Assembly (NCBI GenBank): GCA_004380135.1
Contig: QXCR01000216.1
Span: 1 to 39,711, forward strand
DNA from: Stemphylium vesicarium
Taxonomy: Eukaryota > Ascomycota > Dothideomycetes > Pleosporales > Pleosporaceae
Reading direction: 5' to 3'
DNA length: 39,711 nucleotides
The position numbers and the translations under genes are program-made. Positions 18,207 through 28,895 of this stretch are shown here, one piece after another. A model generated the notes under the pieces. The model made no database searches, was not told where the DNA came from, and was given only the letters and a program-made list of their open reading frames with translations. Every line of letters starts with the position of its first letter. Position 1 is the stretch's first letter.

Positions 18207-20783
18207 TCACCAATGTCTTGCGACAACCAGCCAGCCTCTCTCCTTGACGGCATTAAATAACGCAGCCACTCTCTTACGCTTGATTCCTTCCCTAGCCGAC
18301 ACATCCTCAATAGCATGTTTACCATCCAAATGTCTCAAAAGCATTGGCCAGCTTTCCCTCAGCTCTTTTCCCGTTATACCGGCAAAGCCTCCGTCGGGGT
18401 GTTTTGGAGGGCTAGGGTTTGCAGGTACAGTGGCAGCCTCTTCAAAAGTTTGGGCGATCTTTTCAAGCCATCGGGCTTCAAGGGAAGATGCCTTCTGAGG
18501 CGAGAGTATGGTGGTGTGAGTAAAAGATGAGGGGTCCAAAGGCGGTGGTTTTTCAAGCGGGGAGGTTGGGGAGACTACCGAGTTGCGAGAAGGAGAAGGA
18601 GATGTGGGCTTCAGGTGCAGTGGCGATGGCCTGTGTGGCTTCACGTCTCGCAGACCGACATGTGATGGCGATTCCACTCTCTGAGATAGGTTCAGTGCGA
18701 TTGTTGTTCGCTGACTACTCGTGCTTCCTGTATCTGACCCTGTCCGTGCAGAAGAGCTGCGCGACATCGCTGTAGCCGTAAGTCGCGGGCTGAGTATGGT
18801 GCTGCTTTCCAGTTCTTCGTCACCATCTCGTCTCGTACGTCGTAAAGGTGACGACGTCCGTGCCGAACTCAAGGACAGGAGGCTGCTCCGCTTATCGGAG
18901 AGCAGACTATCTGGAATGGACTCATTGTCTCCAAGCATTTCCTTCCGTGCTTCTTCGGCTTTCTTCATGCGTCCCTCATGTTCCATTTCTGCTGCTACTT
19001 GCGCTTTGATCTCGGGCGTGACGCGGACCCAAGCGAATGTTCGCAATTGCGTGACCCAACCACCACGCATGAGCCAGGCCAGAATCTCCATATAAGCTTC
19101 ACGATGCTCGGCCGTTGGTATGAAACTCCGGTACGGACGAGGGGTGCCAGACAGCATGCTCAGTATTTTGGGCAACGTGGGCAAAGTAGAAAAGCGCTGT
19201 GCGTAAACCGTCATGGCAGCAGGAAGAACGGTCATATCGGCGTTTGGGCTAACGATGTACGTGTCGCGCGGAGACAAAGGTGCAATGAGACGCGCGCGTC
19301 GCCAATACACGAGGTGGCTCGCGATGTACTCCATGTCATGCGCAGAAATGTTGTGCCTTTTGGAAATCTTCAAAAGTGACTTGGTAGGAATGATGTTGCG
19401 GATATAGAAGGCTATGGCAGCAGCGTTGCCCGACGCATCTCCGCCGAGATCTTTGATCAGCACCTCAGCATCCTCAAGAAGAAGCAGGGCGGCGTGTTGT
19501 GTCATGGGTGCCTCGTCGTCCTCCAAAACGACATTTGATGTAGTCAACCAAAGTCCCGGCATCTGGGGTTCGATTGCGTTGGGCAAATAGGGCGTGGAAT
19601 CTGCTTGTGGTATTTGGAATGATGTATTGAAAGTAGCGTCGAAATGGATGTGGGCTATTTTGTCATGGGATATTGCGTCGAACATGATTGCAATTGACTT
19701 TGCAAGGGGAGAGGTGCTGACTATCTTGCGCCACGTCGCGGTGAGGGACTCGTTGGTCTCCTTGGCACGCTGCTTAATGTCGATGATGCGCTTTGACTCT
19801 TTCCACACATACTGGAAGCGCGCTTCCTCGTATTTCAACGCCTTGGCATACTTGCGCGTAACATTGTCGTACATTTCCTTGACGCGCTGCTGGTATTCGA
19901 GCGCAGGCGGGTTCAGCACAAAGACGACGTTGAACATGGTCATGTCGGGATTGTTGTCGTGCGTTGTCGAGTTACTGCGCGTGTCAGACCCAGCTTCCGA
20001 GGGCGCTCCTGACGGGCCGCTAGATATGGAATCATGGCCGTAGCCCGGCTCGAAGCCCTCTGGATATACAAATGGCTCAGGGACCGGTTTTGCGAGAGGG
20101 TCCGGGGAGTCGGTACCGCCGTCTTCCTCGTCGATGGCCAGATTCTTGACGAGATCGCCGTCCTCGAGCTTTTGCTTGTCGGATCGCTTCTTCTTTTTCC
20201 GCTTCAGCTTCTTCCACAGGCCGTCTTCGCGTACGAACATGGGCGCGCCAACGAAGACGATGCTCTCGACGCCCAATTCGAAGCGCCGCTTGTTGTAGTC
20301 CTTGCTTGGGCTGAGCATCTTCTCCAGGGCATCCGTCTTGAAGCCCAAGACGGTGTCCCAGTCATGGTCGCCGCCCTTTCCCCTGCGTTCGTTGGTGCAG
20401 TTGTCGTCATTCTCGTCGGCATCCTCTTCGTCGATGGTCTCCTGCTTGCCCCAGACGCCGGCGCCAAGCTTGGACTTGTCGCTCACGCGGCCCGTCAGAG
20501 TCCTTCCCGACGCGCGGCCGCCGCTGGTACGGCTGCCAATCTCGATATCATTATCGTCTTCCGAGTCGCTGCTGCTGTCCCAGTCGCTGTCGGAGCTGCG
20601 CGAATCGACGCTTGCCGTCGACGTGTCGTGTCGGAACCAAGCTGGGTCTTTGGCGGCGGCGAGGGCGGCGGCTGACGGCGAGAGCGGAGGGTAGTGGAAA
20701 ACGAGGCGGGGCCCAAGCGAGCGCGACTTGGTGACGAGGAGAATGGCGTGGAGGTTGGAGGCGGGTGGCAGCGGGACAGCCAT
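18207..20783 (-). CDS. NPR3: NPR3, nitrogen permease regulator 3 (GATOR1/SEACIT subunit)
   Basis: An uninterrupted 858-codon frame starts at the ATG at 20783. The N-terminus LHAILLVTKSRSLGPRLVFH is the start of the NPR3 longin-type domain. The central part has NVVFVLNPPALEYQQRVKEM and IRNIIPTKSLLKISKRHNIS. Then come PYRSFIPTAEHREAYMEILA and a C-terminal winged-helix-like segment, LLRHLDGKHAIEDVSAREGI, ending in VVARHW. Acidic and Ser-rich linkers (residues 55-260 and 620-760) are typical of fungal homologues, and the length fits them. In yeast, Npr3 with Npr2 and Iml1 forms the vacuole-associated complex that inactivates the EGO/Rag GTPases and so TORC1 when amino acids are scarce. No introns are evident. 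It stands about 0.4 kb from the repeat block. Confidence 0.95.
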   Translation of the reverse strand: MAVPLPPASNLHAILLVTKSRSLGPRLVFHYPPLSPSAAALAAAKDPAWFRHDTSTASVDSRSSDSDWDSSSDSEDDNDIEIGSRTSGGRASGRTLTGRVSDKSKLGAGVWGKQETIDEEDADENDDNCTNERRGKGGDHDWDTVLGFKTDALEKMLSPSKDYNKRRFELGVESIVFVGAPMFVREDGLWKKLKRKKKKRSDKQKLEDGDLVKNLAIDEEDGGTDSPDPLAKPVPEPFVYPEGFEPGYGHDSISSGPSGAPSEAGSDTRSNSTTHDNNPDMTMFNVVFVLNPPALEYQQRVKEMYDNVTRKYAKALKYEEARFQYVWKESKRIIDIKQRAKETNESLTATWRKIVSTSPLAKSIAIMFDAISHDKIAHIHFDATFNTSFQIPQADSTPYLPNAIEPQMPGLWLTTSNVVLEDDEAPMTQHAALLLLEDAEVLIKDLGGDASGNAAAIAFYIRNIIPTKSLLKISKRHNISAHDMEYIASHLVYWRRARLIAPLSPRDTYIVSPNADMTVLPAAMTVYAQRFSTLPTLPKILSMLSGTPRPYRSFIPTAEHREAYMEILAWLMRGGWVTQLRTFAWVRVTPEIKAQVAAEMEHEGRMKKAEEARKEMLGDNESIPDSLLSDKRSSLLSLSSARTSSPLRRTRRDGDEELESSTILSPRLTATAMSRSSSARTGSDTGSTSSQRTTIALNLSQRVESPSHVGLRDVKPHRPSPLHLKPTSPSPSRNSVVSPTSPLEKPPPLDPSSFTHTTILSPQKASSLEARWLEKIAQTFEEAATVPANPSPPKHPDGGFAGITGKELRESWPMLLRHLDGKHAIEDVSAREGIKRKRVAALFNAVKERGWLVVARHW

Positions 20784-21183
20784 TGGGGAAATGGGAGACG
20801 GGCGAGATGCAGCATGCGGGGAAAGAAGCTGCGGAGGTGCCGGGAGATCTAGCCCGAAGCAGCCTCATCTTTCACCATCCCTTCACTTAGACTGCCTAAG
20901 TTCACAAGGGTCCATGAAATCAATACCTCCCCTTCTCTACTTCAACACGTTTTAGCAAGTTCCCGTCACAGTTTTCTATGGACAGCCCCTTCTGTCATGT
21001 CTGGCGAGTGCATTCCTTCCCGTTGTTCGCCTACTTGGTAGCTGCCAGTATGCCCGTGTTGTGTAGTATGCCTCTATTCACAGTCCGCTATTCACTCCTC
21101 CACAGGCCATCTGCCCTGTTTCATCCGTTCGATATTCATTCCCTCATTACTATACGCTCATAAGCTCTCAACTATCTTCAAAC
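20784..21183. promoter_or_regulatory. Divergent intergenic region between NPR3 and the decayed gene
   Basis: This 400-bp region has pyrimidine-rich top-strand tracts (for example around 21,080-21,180) that look like a fungal leader for the plus-strand gene. I see no clear TATA box or other defined site. Function is inferred from position. Confidence 0.4.
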
Positions 21184-22110
21184 ATGTCTGAATTAAAACC
21201 ATTCCCACCACGTTCCAATCCAGGAAAAGTGCCATCGGAGCACACTGCGCAAACCTGTTCCCTCAACAATCTAACGAAACTATCAGCTTTCATAAGCGAC
21301 ACTCCAACAGTGACACTATACAACATCATGTCCGCTGCCTCAGAAGCCGAGCTCAGGGCGCTCCTCAGCACTGTCATCATCGCGGACCCACGGATACGGA
21401 CCACACTCAAAATGACCATAACGTGTGGTCGTATATTCCGGTCGCTGAGGGAGCATGGTCGGGTCGTGGAAGAAAGTCGGGATGTGGTTCCTTATGCCTT
21501 GTTTTTGTTTCTCAAATTCAGGGTCATAGATCAACAGGAACGGGCGTAGCACAAGTTCGAAGACCACGTCAACTTGTCTATTGCATTCAAAACAGCATAC
21601 GGGAATGCCTGTGACTATTAGATAATGGGATGGACGAGGGAATTGGTCCTCAGAATATCACGCTATGTTGTCCACAAGGCAGAGATTGAGTTCTTACATG
21701 CTTTAGAGTGGAAAACCTGGGTTGGGTGTGGAGAATACGAGGACTTTGTCAGGAGGTTCGAGATAGTGTGGAAATTGTTGTTCCAGGGTGAAGACAGTAA
21801 CCTTCATTCTGCCGCAAGGATTACAGCGGGCTGACCAATTGATTGGTTGATTGAGATGATTCACATTGGTTGGTATGTGTTGGAAGATATCCTCACTCTT
21901 CTCGTCGTGTACGTGACCCACTAATAACTCAGTCGCCAAAAGCACAGCGCCCTAGCTAACATAGCCTCACCAGCTCTCACATGCAGCCCTGAAGACTATG
22001 GCTTATACCGCTACTTCGGTCCAGGCCCGCATCGGCCACACACTGTACTCTTTCTCGCGCGTCTCAACGCATTTCTTCTAAGCGTTCTAGACTTCACCTG
22101 GCAGACATGA
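21184..22110 (+). pseudogene. Decayed multi-exon gene of unknown function
   Basis: From the ATG at 21184 one reading frame runs to 21872 with only three stops: TAG at 21547, TAG at 21619 and TGA at 21832. It then meets a textbook intron (GTATGT donor at 21873, CACTAATAAC branch region, CAG at 21930-21932) and continues in phase to a TGA at 22108. The N-terminus includes TPTVTLYNIMSAASEAELRA and LLSTVIIADPRIRTTLKM. Later parts include GCGEYEDFVRRFEIVWKLL and DYGLYRYFGPGPHRPHTVLF. A single conserved frame across about 290 codons argues for a real gene lost recently. A spliced gene with non-consensus introns removing the stops is possible but I found no good donors. I do not recognise the family with certainty. 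Confidence 0.5.
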
Positions 22111-22313
22111 TGAAAATGTCCTTGTATCACAGTAATCTTAAGCTCTTTCGCCAAGTCAGGGAAGATATGCAGCCGATGTCTGCTTCACCCGCTAGAATGA
22201 CAGATCCTGGACGTTCACGATATCTGGCATCTCAGCCCCGAAACTTTTCATTTGACGCTTTGTCTTTTGTTTCGGTATCGAATGGCGACTTTTCCTGACT
22301 TCCGCAGTGTAGA

Positions 22314-22571
22314 TGAGACGAGAATCGAGACCCCTATTCAGGTGCAGGTGAAGATCTACTCTTTCTTTTTACTGTCCAGCTCGATGACGTCATGCTCAAC
22401 GAGACGTGTGTGCATCTTGCGTGCAAACACATTGCCGACTGTTACCATCGCGAGTTGGTGGAATCAGACAAAGACACCTGTCATGGTAGAAGAGACCATA
22501 GATTGTGGTTGACGCAAGATGAATTCGTGGAAAAGTCGGGAGGAAAGGTATTCGGAAGTCCAGCAAGATGA
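22314..22571 (+). pseudogene. Orphan open stretch resembling an exon
   Basis: A frame without stops, including LDDVMLNETCVHLACKHIAD and HRLWLTQDEFVEKSGGKVFG, ends at TGA 22569-22571. It has balanced, protein-like composition with several Cys and charged residues. A pyrimidine-rich tract ending CTGTCCAG (about 22,379) could be a 3' splice site. It is in a different frame from the decayed gene upstream. It may be a further exon of that gene or of an unrelated lost gene. No family is recognised. Confidence 0.3.
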
Positions 22572-23037
22572 CCCTCTTCTGCATCCCTAACAGGAACTTT
22601 TGGGCAGGTTGAAGGCGATAGTGTGACAAGATGTGTGCATTGACTCGGGTTTGAAGGGACAAAGAAAGAACGGGGAGGGTTCGAGCACTGTGAAAAAGGA
22701 ATCTCATGCAGATCTCACAAAGAACTTGGGTGAGAAGACGGCGCGCTGCGCGATGAGGGTGGCGAAGATAGTCTAAAGGATCCCAACTCGCTTGCGCGTG
22801 CTTCCACCCTGAAACGCAAGCGAATAGACACGATGATGGCGATGATCCATGCCACGTATTGGTTGGCTGTCATATCGATGCTCCGTAGAGTTGCAGGCGC
22901 CACCGGCCATGCGACATGTCCGAGTGCACGCTCAGCCCAACTGTGGGTTGGCAGGTGCAGGCTACCTAGGTAAGTACTCTTCAAGACTGCATTGCCTCTG
23001 CTTTCACATTACTATACTTTTCTCCAAGAATTCAACC
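22572..23037. promoter_or_regulatory. Upstream region of the CFEM gene
   Basis: About 470 bp without supported coding. The short open frames on either strand do not resemble proteins. It presumably holds the promoter and leader of the gene starting at 23038. I see no specific element. Confidence 0.35.
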
Positions 23038-23982
23038 ATGTTACCGGATACTGTGCAGTGGTTGTTATTCGCGCAGTTGCTTACGTTCGGTGTTGCAGCG
23101 CACTGGGACTGGTGGCTGCAGGGACTGCCCAACTGCTGGCAGGATTGTGTCGCCAGCACACAAGATGGCTGCAGTTCGAGGAAATGTGAGTAACAAGGCT
23201 CCTGGCTTACCACGACAAAAGACTGATGGCTTCCAGGTATGTGCAAGACGAGTGAGAGCAGCGCCTCATATCTCCCCAACGCAGTCGCTTGCGCTGTTTC
23301 CACCTGCGATGCAGATGAGTGGGCCCTGGAGCTGGTCCTCGGGCCGCTTCAGCTGTATTGCGACGCGATAGACTGTTCGATCCCAGATCAAGTCATGGAT
23401 AATGCATACTCTGCCGCTTCGGATGAAAGTAAGCAGACAACCACGACGACGCGCCAAGTGCATTCGTCGACAAAGGAGAGTAAGAGCAAAACCAACTCGC
23501 CTACGCTCACATCGACGCCCGCACCCGCGCCCACGCCGCCCACGACCACGACCATTACCACGGACAAACATTCAAGTGACGAGACCGAAGACCTCATGAG
23601 TACTGTTAGCACCACCATCACAGAGACCACAACGGATAGCGCTGGAAACACCTTGCAGATCATCGTACCAATCGTCATGGGCCCGACTTCCATCAGCACT
23701 GGAAGCATCGTTACGTCGACTGTGGGTGGCAGTAGCCGCAGCCATAGCAGTAGCGCGCCTTCATCCACGATCGCCTCGCCTAGTCCGACTGCACAGACTC
23801 CAAGCCCGGCGCCTACCGCAGATCCATCCTCCACCCTGGAGTCGGGATCGGAAGAAACAGAGCCTCCGGCCAACGGCAACGGTAGCCCTTTCGAAAACAT
23901 GCAGGCTGATGCAGGCAGATGGGCAGTGTCAGCAGTCCATATGATTATGGGTGCCTTTTTCGCGTTAATAATGCGGCTGTGA
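23038..23982 (+). CDS. CFEM-domain secreted protein, probably GPI-anchored
   Basis: Two exons, 23038-23185 and 23237-23982, separated by a 51-bp GT-AG intron, give 297 residues. Residues 1-21 form a signal peptide. Cysteines at 33, 37, 45, 50, 52, 68, 73 and 91 reproduce the eight-Cys CFEM spacing, with the paired C50-M-C52 spanning the splice junction. A ninth Cys is at 96. A long Ser/Thr/Pro-rich stalk (about 105-260) follows, and the C-terminus has a hydrophobic tail after an Asn/Gly/Ser patch, as in GPI-anchored wall proteins. CFEM proteins take part in haem-iron capture, adhesion or host interaction. The Asp that ligates haem in iron-binding CFEMs, expected just before the C-x-C pair, is absent (SSRK there), so haem uptake is doubtful. 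Confidence 0.85.
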
Positions 23983-24779
23983 TGGAAATTGATTAGAGAT
24001 TTGCATGCGCGTGATTGTATGATATGTAGTAATTGCCTAGGTGGACGTAATACACAATGATTCCTTGAGTGCTGGCGCATTTTTCTGCTGTCCATAGACC
24101 ACCTGGATGTTCAGCCACGGGCTTCCTGTATGTTGTCTGAAGGGCCAACTACATCCGGAGACTAAGTTTGTGCCAGTCTTACTGAGGCATGGCTTCCCAA
24201 GAGCAACGCCCGTGGGCGCATTCACATGCTGTACCAATCTCCGTAGCCTATCAGGCGATGCCAAGCACTCTCCTCCCCCATCATCGCGTAAAGAGCGACC
24301 CCTCGCAAGCTGCGCCCCTCCTGACTGCATCATCAACTCGAACATTGTCTTTAAATTTGTGATCATTAAGCTTTTTGAACATATAGCGTTTCGGTCCTGC
24401 TCCTGCCTCGGCCGACCCCCTCGAAACCTCCGACGGACCTTCTTTTGCCCGATTGGGAAACAGCAAATCATAGTGTCCCAATTTTCGATCACCGCCGAGG
24501 CATCTTTCTCCCCAAGCATCAACGTGGATCCAACGCATTTCCAAGTAGTACTGGGTGCGCGAAAACAAGTCCGCCGTGTCTCAGTGCGTCACTTGGCCAA
24601 CGACGTGGCCTGATTGAGGATTCTTCTCATTCGTTATAGATAAAGAGCATCCCGCTTCCACGGAAGCCTGCACAACACCAGCGACATTGTCCTTGATACT
24701 CTCATCAACAGGTTTCCTAGCCTTCATCTGATTCTGCCGTCGCTTTCACTTCTTTCTTTGTCATTATACCATCGCTACA
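23983..24779. promoter_or_regulatory. Intergenic region between the CFEM and P450 genes
   Basis: This is the 3' flank of the CFEM gene and the promoter of the P450 gene. Long open frames exist on both strands at 24037-24613, but neither resembles a known protein and they shadow each other. TATAGATAAAG at about 24,636, some 140 bp before the P450 start, is a possible core promoter element. Confidence 0.4.
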
Positions 24780-27700
24780 ATGGAATTGGAGCCAATCCCT
24801 GGCCCTCCAGGCCTACCCATCATCGGCAATATTGCAGATATTGATGCAACGAATCCAATGCAGTCAATGTGTAATTTGACGCTCAAGTACGGTGAGTGGA
24901 ATCTTCAGAAGCAATACATGCCCCTCTAGTGTATATTTGCTTGGATATAGGCGGCAACAAGCCAAGAGACATGCGTAGTACTCATGTCATTCCGCACGGA
25001 TAGCTCATTCAACGAGAAAGACGCTGACGCATTCCAGGTCCGTTGTGGAAGTTTTACCTTGGTGGCGAGCGTGTCGTTGTAGCAAATCAAGCTTACATGA
25101 ACGAAATTTGTGATGAGGAGCGTTTCTCGAAAAAGGTAGCAGCAGCTCTTGAGCAGGTGCGCAACGGCGTACACGATGGCCTTTTCACGGCATATGGGCC
25201 TCAAGAGAAGAACTGGGGCATTGCACACCGTGTGCTGATGCCCGCGCTCGGACCGCTTGCCATTCGCGGCATGTTCAATGAGATGCACGACATTGCGTCC
25301 CAGCTGGTCATGAAGTGGGCAAGACATGGGCCGGAGCATACTATACACGTAACAGACGACTTCACGCGGCTGACACTGGATACCATTGCGCTATGCGCTA
25401 TGGACTATCGATTCAACTCTTACTACTCCGAGAGCATGCATCCGTTTATCGACGCCATGGCCGACTTCCTGAAAGTTAGTGGAGACCGGGCGAGAAGAGA
25501 CACTATCTCGCAGATGTTCTATGGGGCAGAGACCCAGAAGTATTGGAAGGATATCGAGTTGCTGCGCAATACCAGTCAGGATGTCATCAAGACAAGGAGA
25601 GAGAATCCTACGGACAAGAAGGACTTGCTCAATGGTTTTCTGAACGGTATTGACCCTAAGACGGGTGAGAAGATGAGCGTGAGCCAGTTTTAGTCATCAT
25701 GTCCAGGAAGCATTGGCTAACTTCAACAGGATGAGAGCGTTATGGACAACATGATTACGTTCCTAATTGCTGGCCACGAGACTACGTCTGGTCTACTTTC
25801 TTTCGCCTTCTATTACCTGTTGAAGAATCCCTGCGCGTACGAGAAGGCACAGCAAGAAGTAGACGGTGTGATTGGCAAGGGCTCGATCACAGTCGATCAT
25901 TTGTCTAAGGTACCATACCTTAACGCCGTGCTCCGCGAAACTCTGCGCCTTCAAGCGCCTGCCCCTGTAATCGGTATGACAGCTAAAGAAGACACTACCA
26001 TTGGTGGCAAGTATGCCGTCAAGGCGGGGGCTCCCATTGCTGCACTCCTCTCAATGGTAAGGCATTCCAGCCATGCGTTCAAATGGCATGATCACTAATC
26101 GTTCCTCGAATAGGTCCACCGCGATCCTGCCGTATACGGCGAAGATGCCGAAGAGTTCTGCCCGGAGCGGATGCTCGATGAAGAATTCGAACGCCGCAAC
26201 AAGGAGTTTCCGAATTGCTGGAAGCCTTTTGGAAACGGCATGCGAGCCTGCATCGGTCGGGCGTTTGCCTGGCAGGAGGCTCTCTTGGTGCTTGCCATTC
26301 TGCTTCAGAACTTCAACTTCACCATGGAGGACGCATCGTATCAGCTTCAGATCAAGCAAACTCTAACTATCAAGCCGAAGGACTTCTACATGCGCGCGCA
26401 TCTCCGAAATGGCATTTCTGCTACTTCGCTTGAACGAGCTCTGTTGTCAGCTACCATCAACGAGCCACCCCCAGCCAATGGAGGGTCTGCGATCAAGAAA
26501 GAGAAATCGTCCAAGTGTAAGCCCATGGCAATCTACTATGGCTCCAATACCGGTACCTGCGAAGCACTTGCCAATCGGTTAGCTAGTGACGCAGCGAATC
26601 ATGGCTTCAGGGCAGACGTGGTGGACACACTAGATGCTGTTCGCGAAAGCGTACCCACGGATAAGCCGATAGTCATTGTGACCGCTTCATACGAGGGTGC
26701 ACCAGCTGACAATGCCGCACATTTTGTCAACTGGGTTGGTACGCTAAAGGGCAAGGAACTCGAAAATGTCTCATACGCAGTCTTCGGATGCGGCCACCGC
26801 GACTGGGCAAAAACGTTTCACAAAGTCCCGAAGTACCTTGACGCGACCCTAGAGGAGCGGGGCGCCACCAGGTTAGTGGAAATGGGAACCACGGATGCAG
26901 CGTCCGGCGATATCTTCACCGACTTTGAGAGCTGGGAAGATCAGATATTCTGGCCTGCCTTGCGAGAGAAGTACGGTTCTGCGGAGGCGGATGGTGAAGG
27001 CTCACTGGAGACGACGCTCGATGTAGAAGTCACAGCACCAAGATCATCCACACTCCGCCAGGATGTGCGTGAGGCTCGTGTAGAGGAGGTTGAGGTCCTT
27101 TCAGCCTCGGATGGCGCGGAGAAGAGACACATTGAGATTAGCCTTCCGTCGGATATGTCCTACTCCGCAGGGGACTATCTGGCCATCCTACCTCTCAACC
27201 CCAAGGAGAATATCCATCGAGCCATGAGGTATTTCGGTCTCACCTGGGATTCCATGTTGACAATTTCTTCCGCTGGCCCAACAACACTGCCAACCGATAC
27301 ACCCATCAGTGCTATCGATGTTTTTGGGGCATACGTTGAGCTTGCTCAACCCGCCAGCAAACGAAACGTTCAGGCGCTTCTGGAGAGCACTGGACACGAG
27401 ACAGAGAAGAAAGAGCTTAGCCGCCTCGCCGATGAAGCTTTCAGCTCGGAGATCACCGCGAAACGCGTATCTGTGCTTGATCTTCTGGAGCGATTCCCAT
27501 CCACCAAGTTACCCCTTGGGGTCTTCCTGAAGATGCAGCCACCAATGCGCGTGCGACAATATTCCATCTCGTCTTCGCCACTGTGGAACACAAGTAATGT
27601 CACCTTGACCTACTCAGTGGTTAATCAACCAGCACTGAGCGGACAAGGACGCTATGTGGGCGTTGCCACGAACTATCTTGCCCATCTCGCTCCTGGCGAC

Positions 27701-28240
27701 AAGTTGCACGTCAACGTGCGCCGCTCACACCAAGCTTTCCACTTGCCGAAAGACTCCAAGAACGTGCCCGTCATCATGATAGCTGCCGGAACGGGACTTG
27801 CTCCTTTCCGAGGGTTCATTCAGGAGCGCGCCGCCCAGCTAGCTGCCGGTCGCAAGCTCGCTCCCGCAATCCTCTTCTACGGTTGCCGCTCACCCTCCAC
27901 CGACCTCATCTACGGTGATTTGCTCAAGCGATGGGAAGAAATGGGTGCCGTTTCTCTCCGCTTTGCTTACTCGCGCAAGTCCGAGGATTCTCAAGGCTGC
28001 AAGTATGTTCAAGACCGCCTGTACCACGACCGCAAAGACGTTGTCGAGCAGTTTAATGCTGGCGCTAAACTCTTTGTCTGCGGATCTCGTGGTGTCGGCG
28101 ATGGAGTACAGGAAACCCTCATCAAGATTGCAAAGGAGACATTGAAGGAGAGGGAAGGCCGAGAGGCGGATGACGCAAAGGCGAGAGAATGGTTCGATGG
28201 GCTACGCAACGAACGATTCGCTACGGACGTGTTCGATTAA
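24780..28240 (+). CDS. CYP505: Self-sufficient cytochrome P450-reductase fusion (CYP505/P450foxy type)
   Basis: Four exons (24780-24891, 25038-25678, 25730-26056, 26114-28240) join in phase to 1068 residues, the usual CYP505 length. The haem domain opens with the proline-rich PGPPGLPIIGN, then has the I-helix AGHETT (265-270), ETLR (321-324) and the haem loop FGNGMRACIG (399-408, Cys406). The flavodoxin domain starts near 497 with GSNTGT (503-508). The FAD domain has RQYSISSSP (about 841), the NADPH site has AAGTGLAPFRGF (about 917), and the tail is FATDVFD. There is no membrane anchor, as in the family. Members such as Fusarium P450foxy hydroxylate fatty acids near the omega end using their own reductase. 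All key residues are present, so it should be active. Substrate is inferred from family only. Confidence 0.95.
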
Positions 28241-28895
28241 GTAGGTAATTTAATGGCGGAAAAACATCTCGTCGGTACTTCGGTGGATGATTAATATCTT
28301 GTTTCCAATATTATCTTGTGTTGCAAAGCAGCGGTCAAAGGTGCGGAGGCATTCCGTTCATTGGTCATCGTGTTTCCGGCTGATTAACAGTGCGGTTGCC
28401 GGTCAAGCTTTGATAGACAGCCTTGGAAGTCCAAGCGTTGAAAGCACGGGCATAGGGGCTGGGCCCGACCCAGCCGCATTCGCGGACCGCTTATGCAGCG
28501 CAACTTGTCCATCTTGTGCCAATATAGACCAACCGATGCTGCAAACCGAACGACACGTTTACGATTAGTACCATCTGCCTAAGACAACGCGTCGTGCGGC
28601 TGAGGATACACATACGGAAGATTCATCCATGTAGTGCAGTTCAAATTGCTGGGTGACTGTGCAGCATCCGTCGGAAGCAAGAGAATTGCGCAACGATTCG
28701 GTCCGTGAACAAGCTTCAAAGGACCGAGTCGGTAATGAATTGACGTGATCCGGTGCAGTAGTAAGCCACTTGCATGATAGCACTGATAACCCATGAGTCT
28801 GTGAGTAGAGAATCAAAATAAAAGACTTGCAATGCCTCAATTATCAGTCAAACAACTGCAACTTTGTTTCAGCGCATCTCCTCAACACCAGCACT
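28241..28895. promoter_or_regulatory. Intergenic region between the P450 and solute-binding genes
   Basis: This is the 3' flank of the P450 gene and the upstream region of the next gene. AAAATAAAAG at about 28,815, some 80 bp before the start codon, could serve as a TATA-like element. No coding is supported. Confidence 0.4.

Noticed and set aside
20034..20694. Long plus-strand frames antisense to NPR3
   Set aside because: They mirror the biased codons of the NPR3 N-terminal linkers and have no protein-like motifs.
24037..24613. Open frames of about 160 codons on both strands between the CFEM and P450 genes
   Set aside because: They overlap each other, resemble no family and lack plausible splice context, so chance openness in promoter DNA is more likely.
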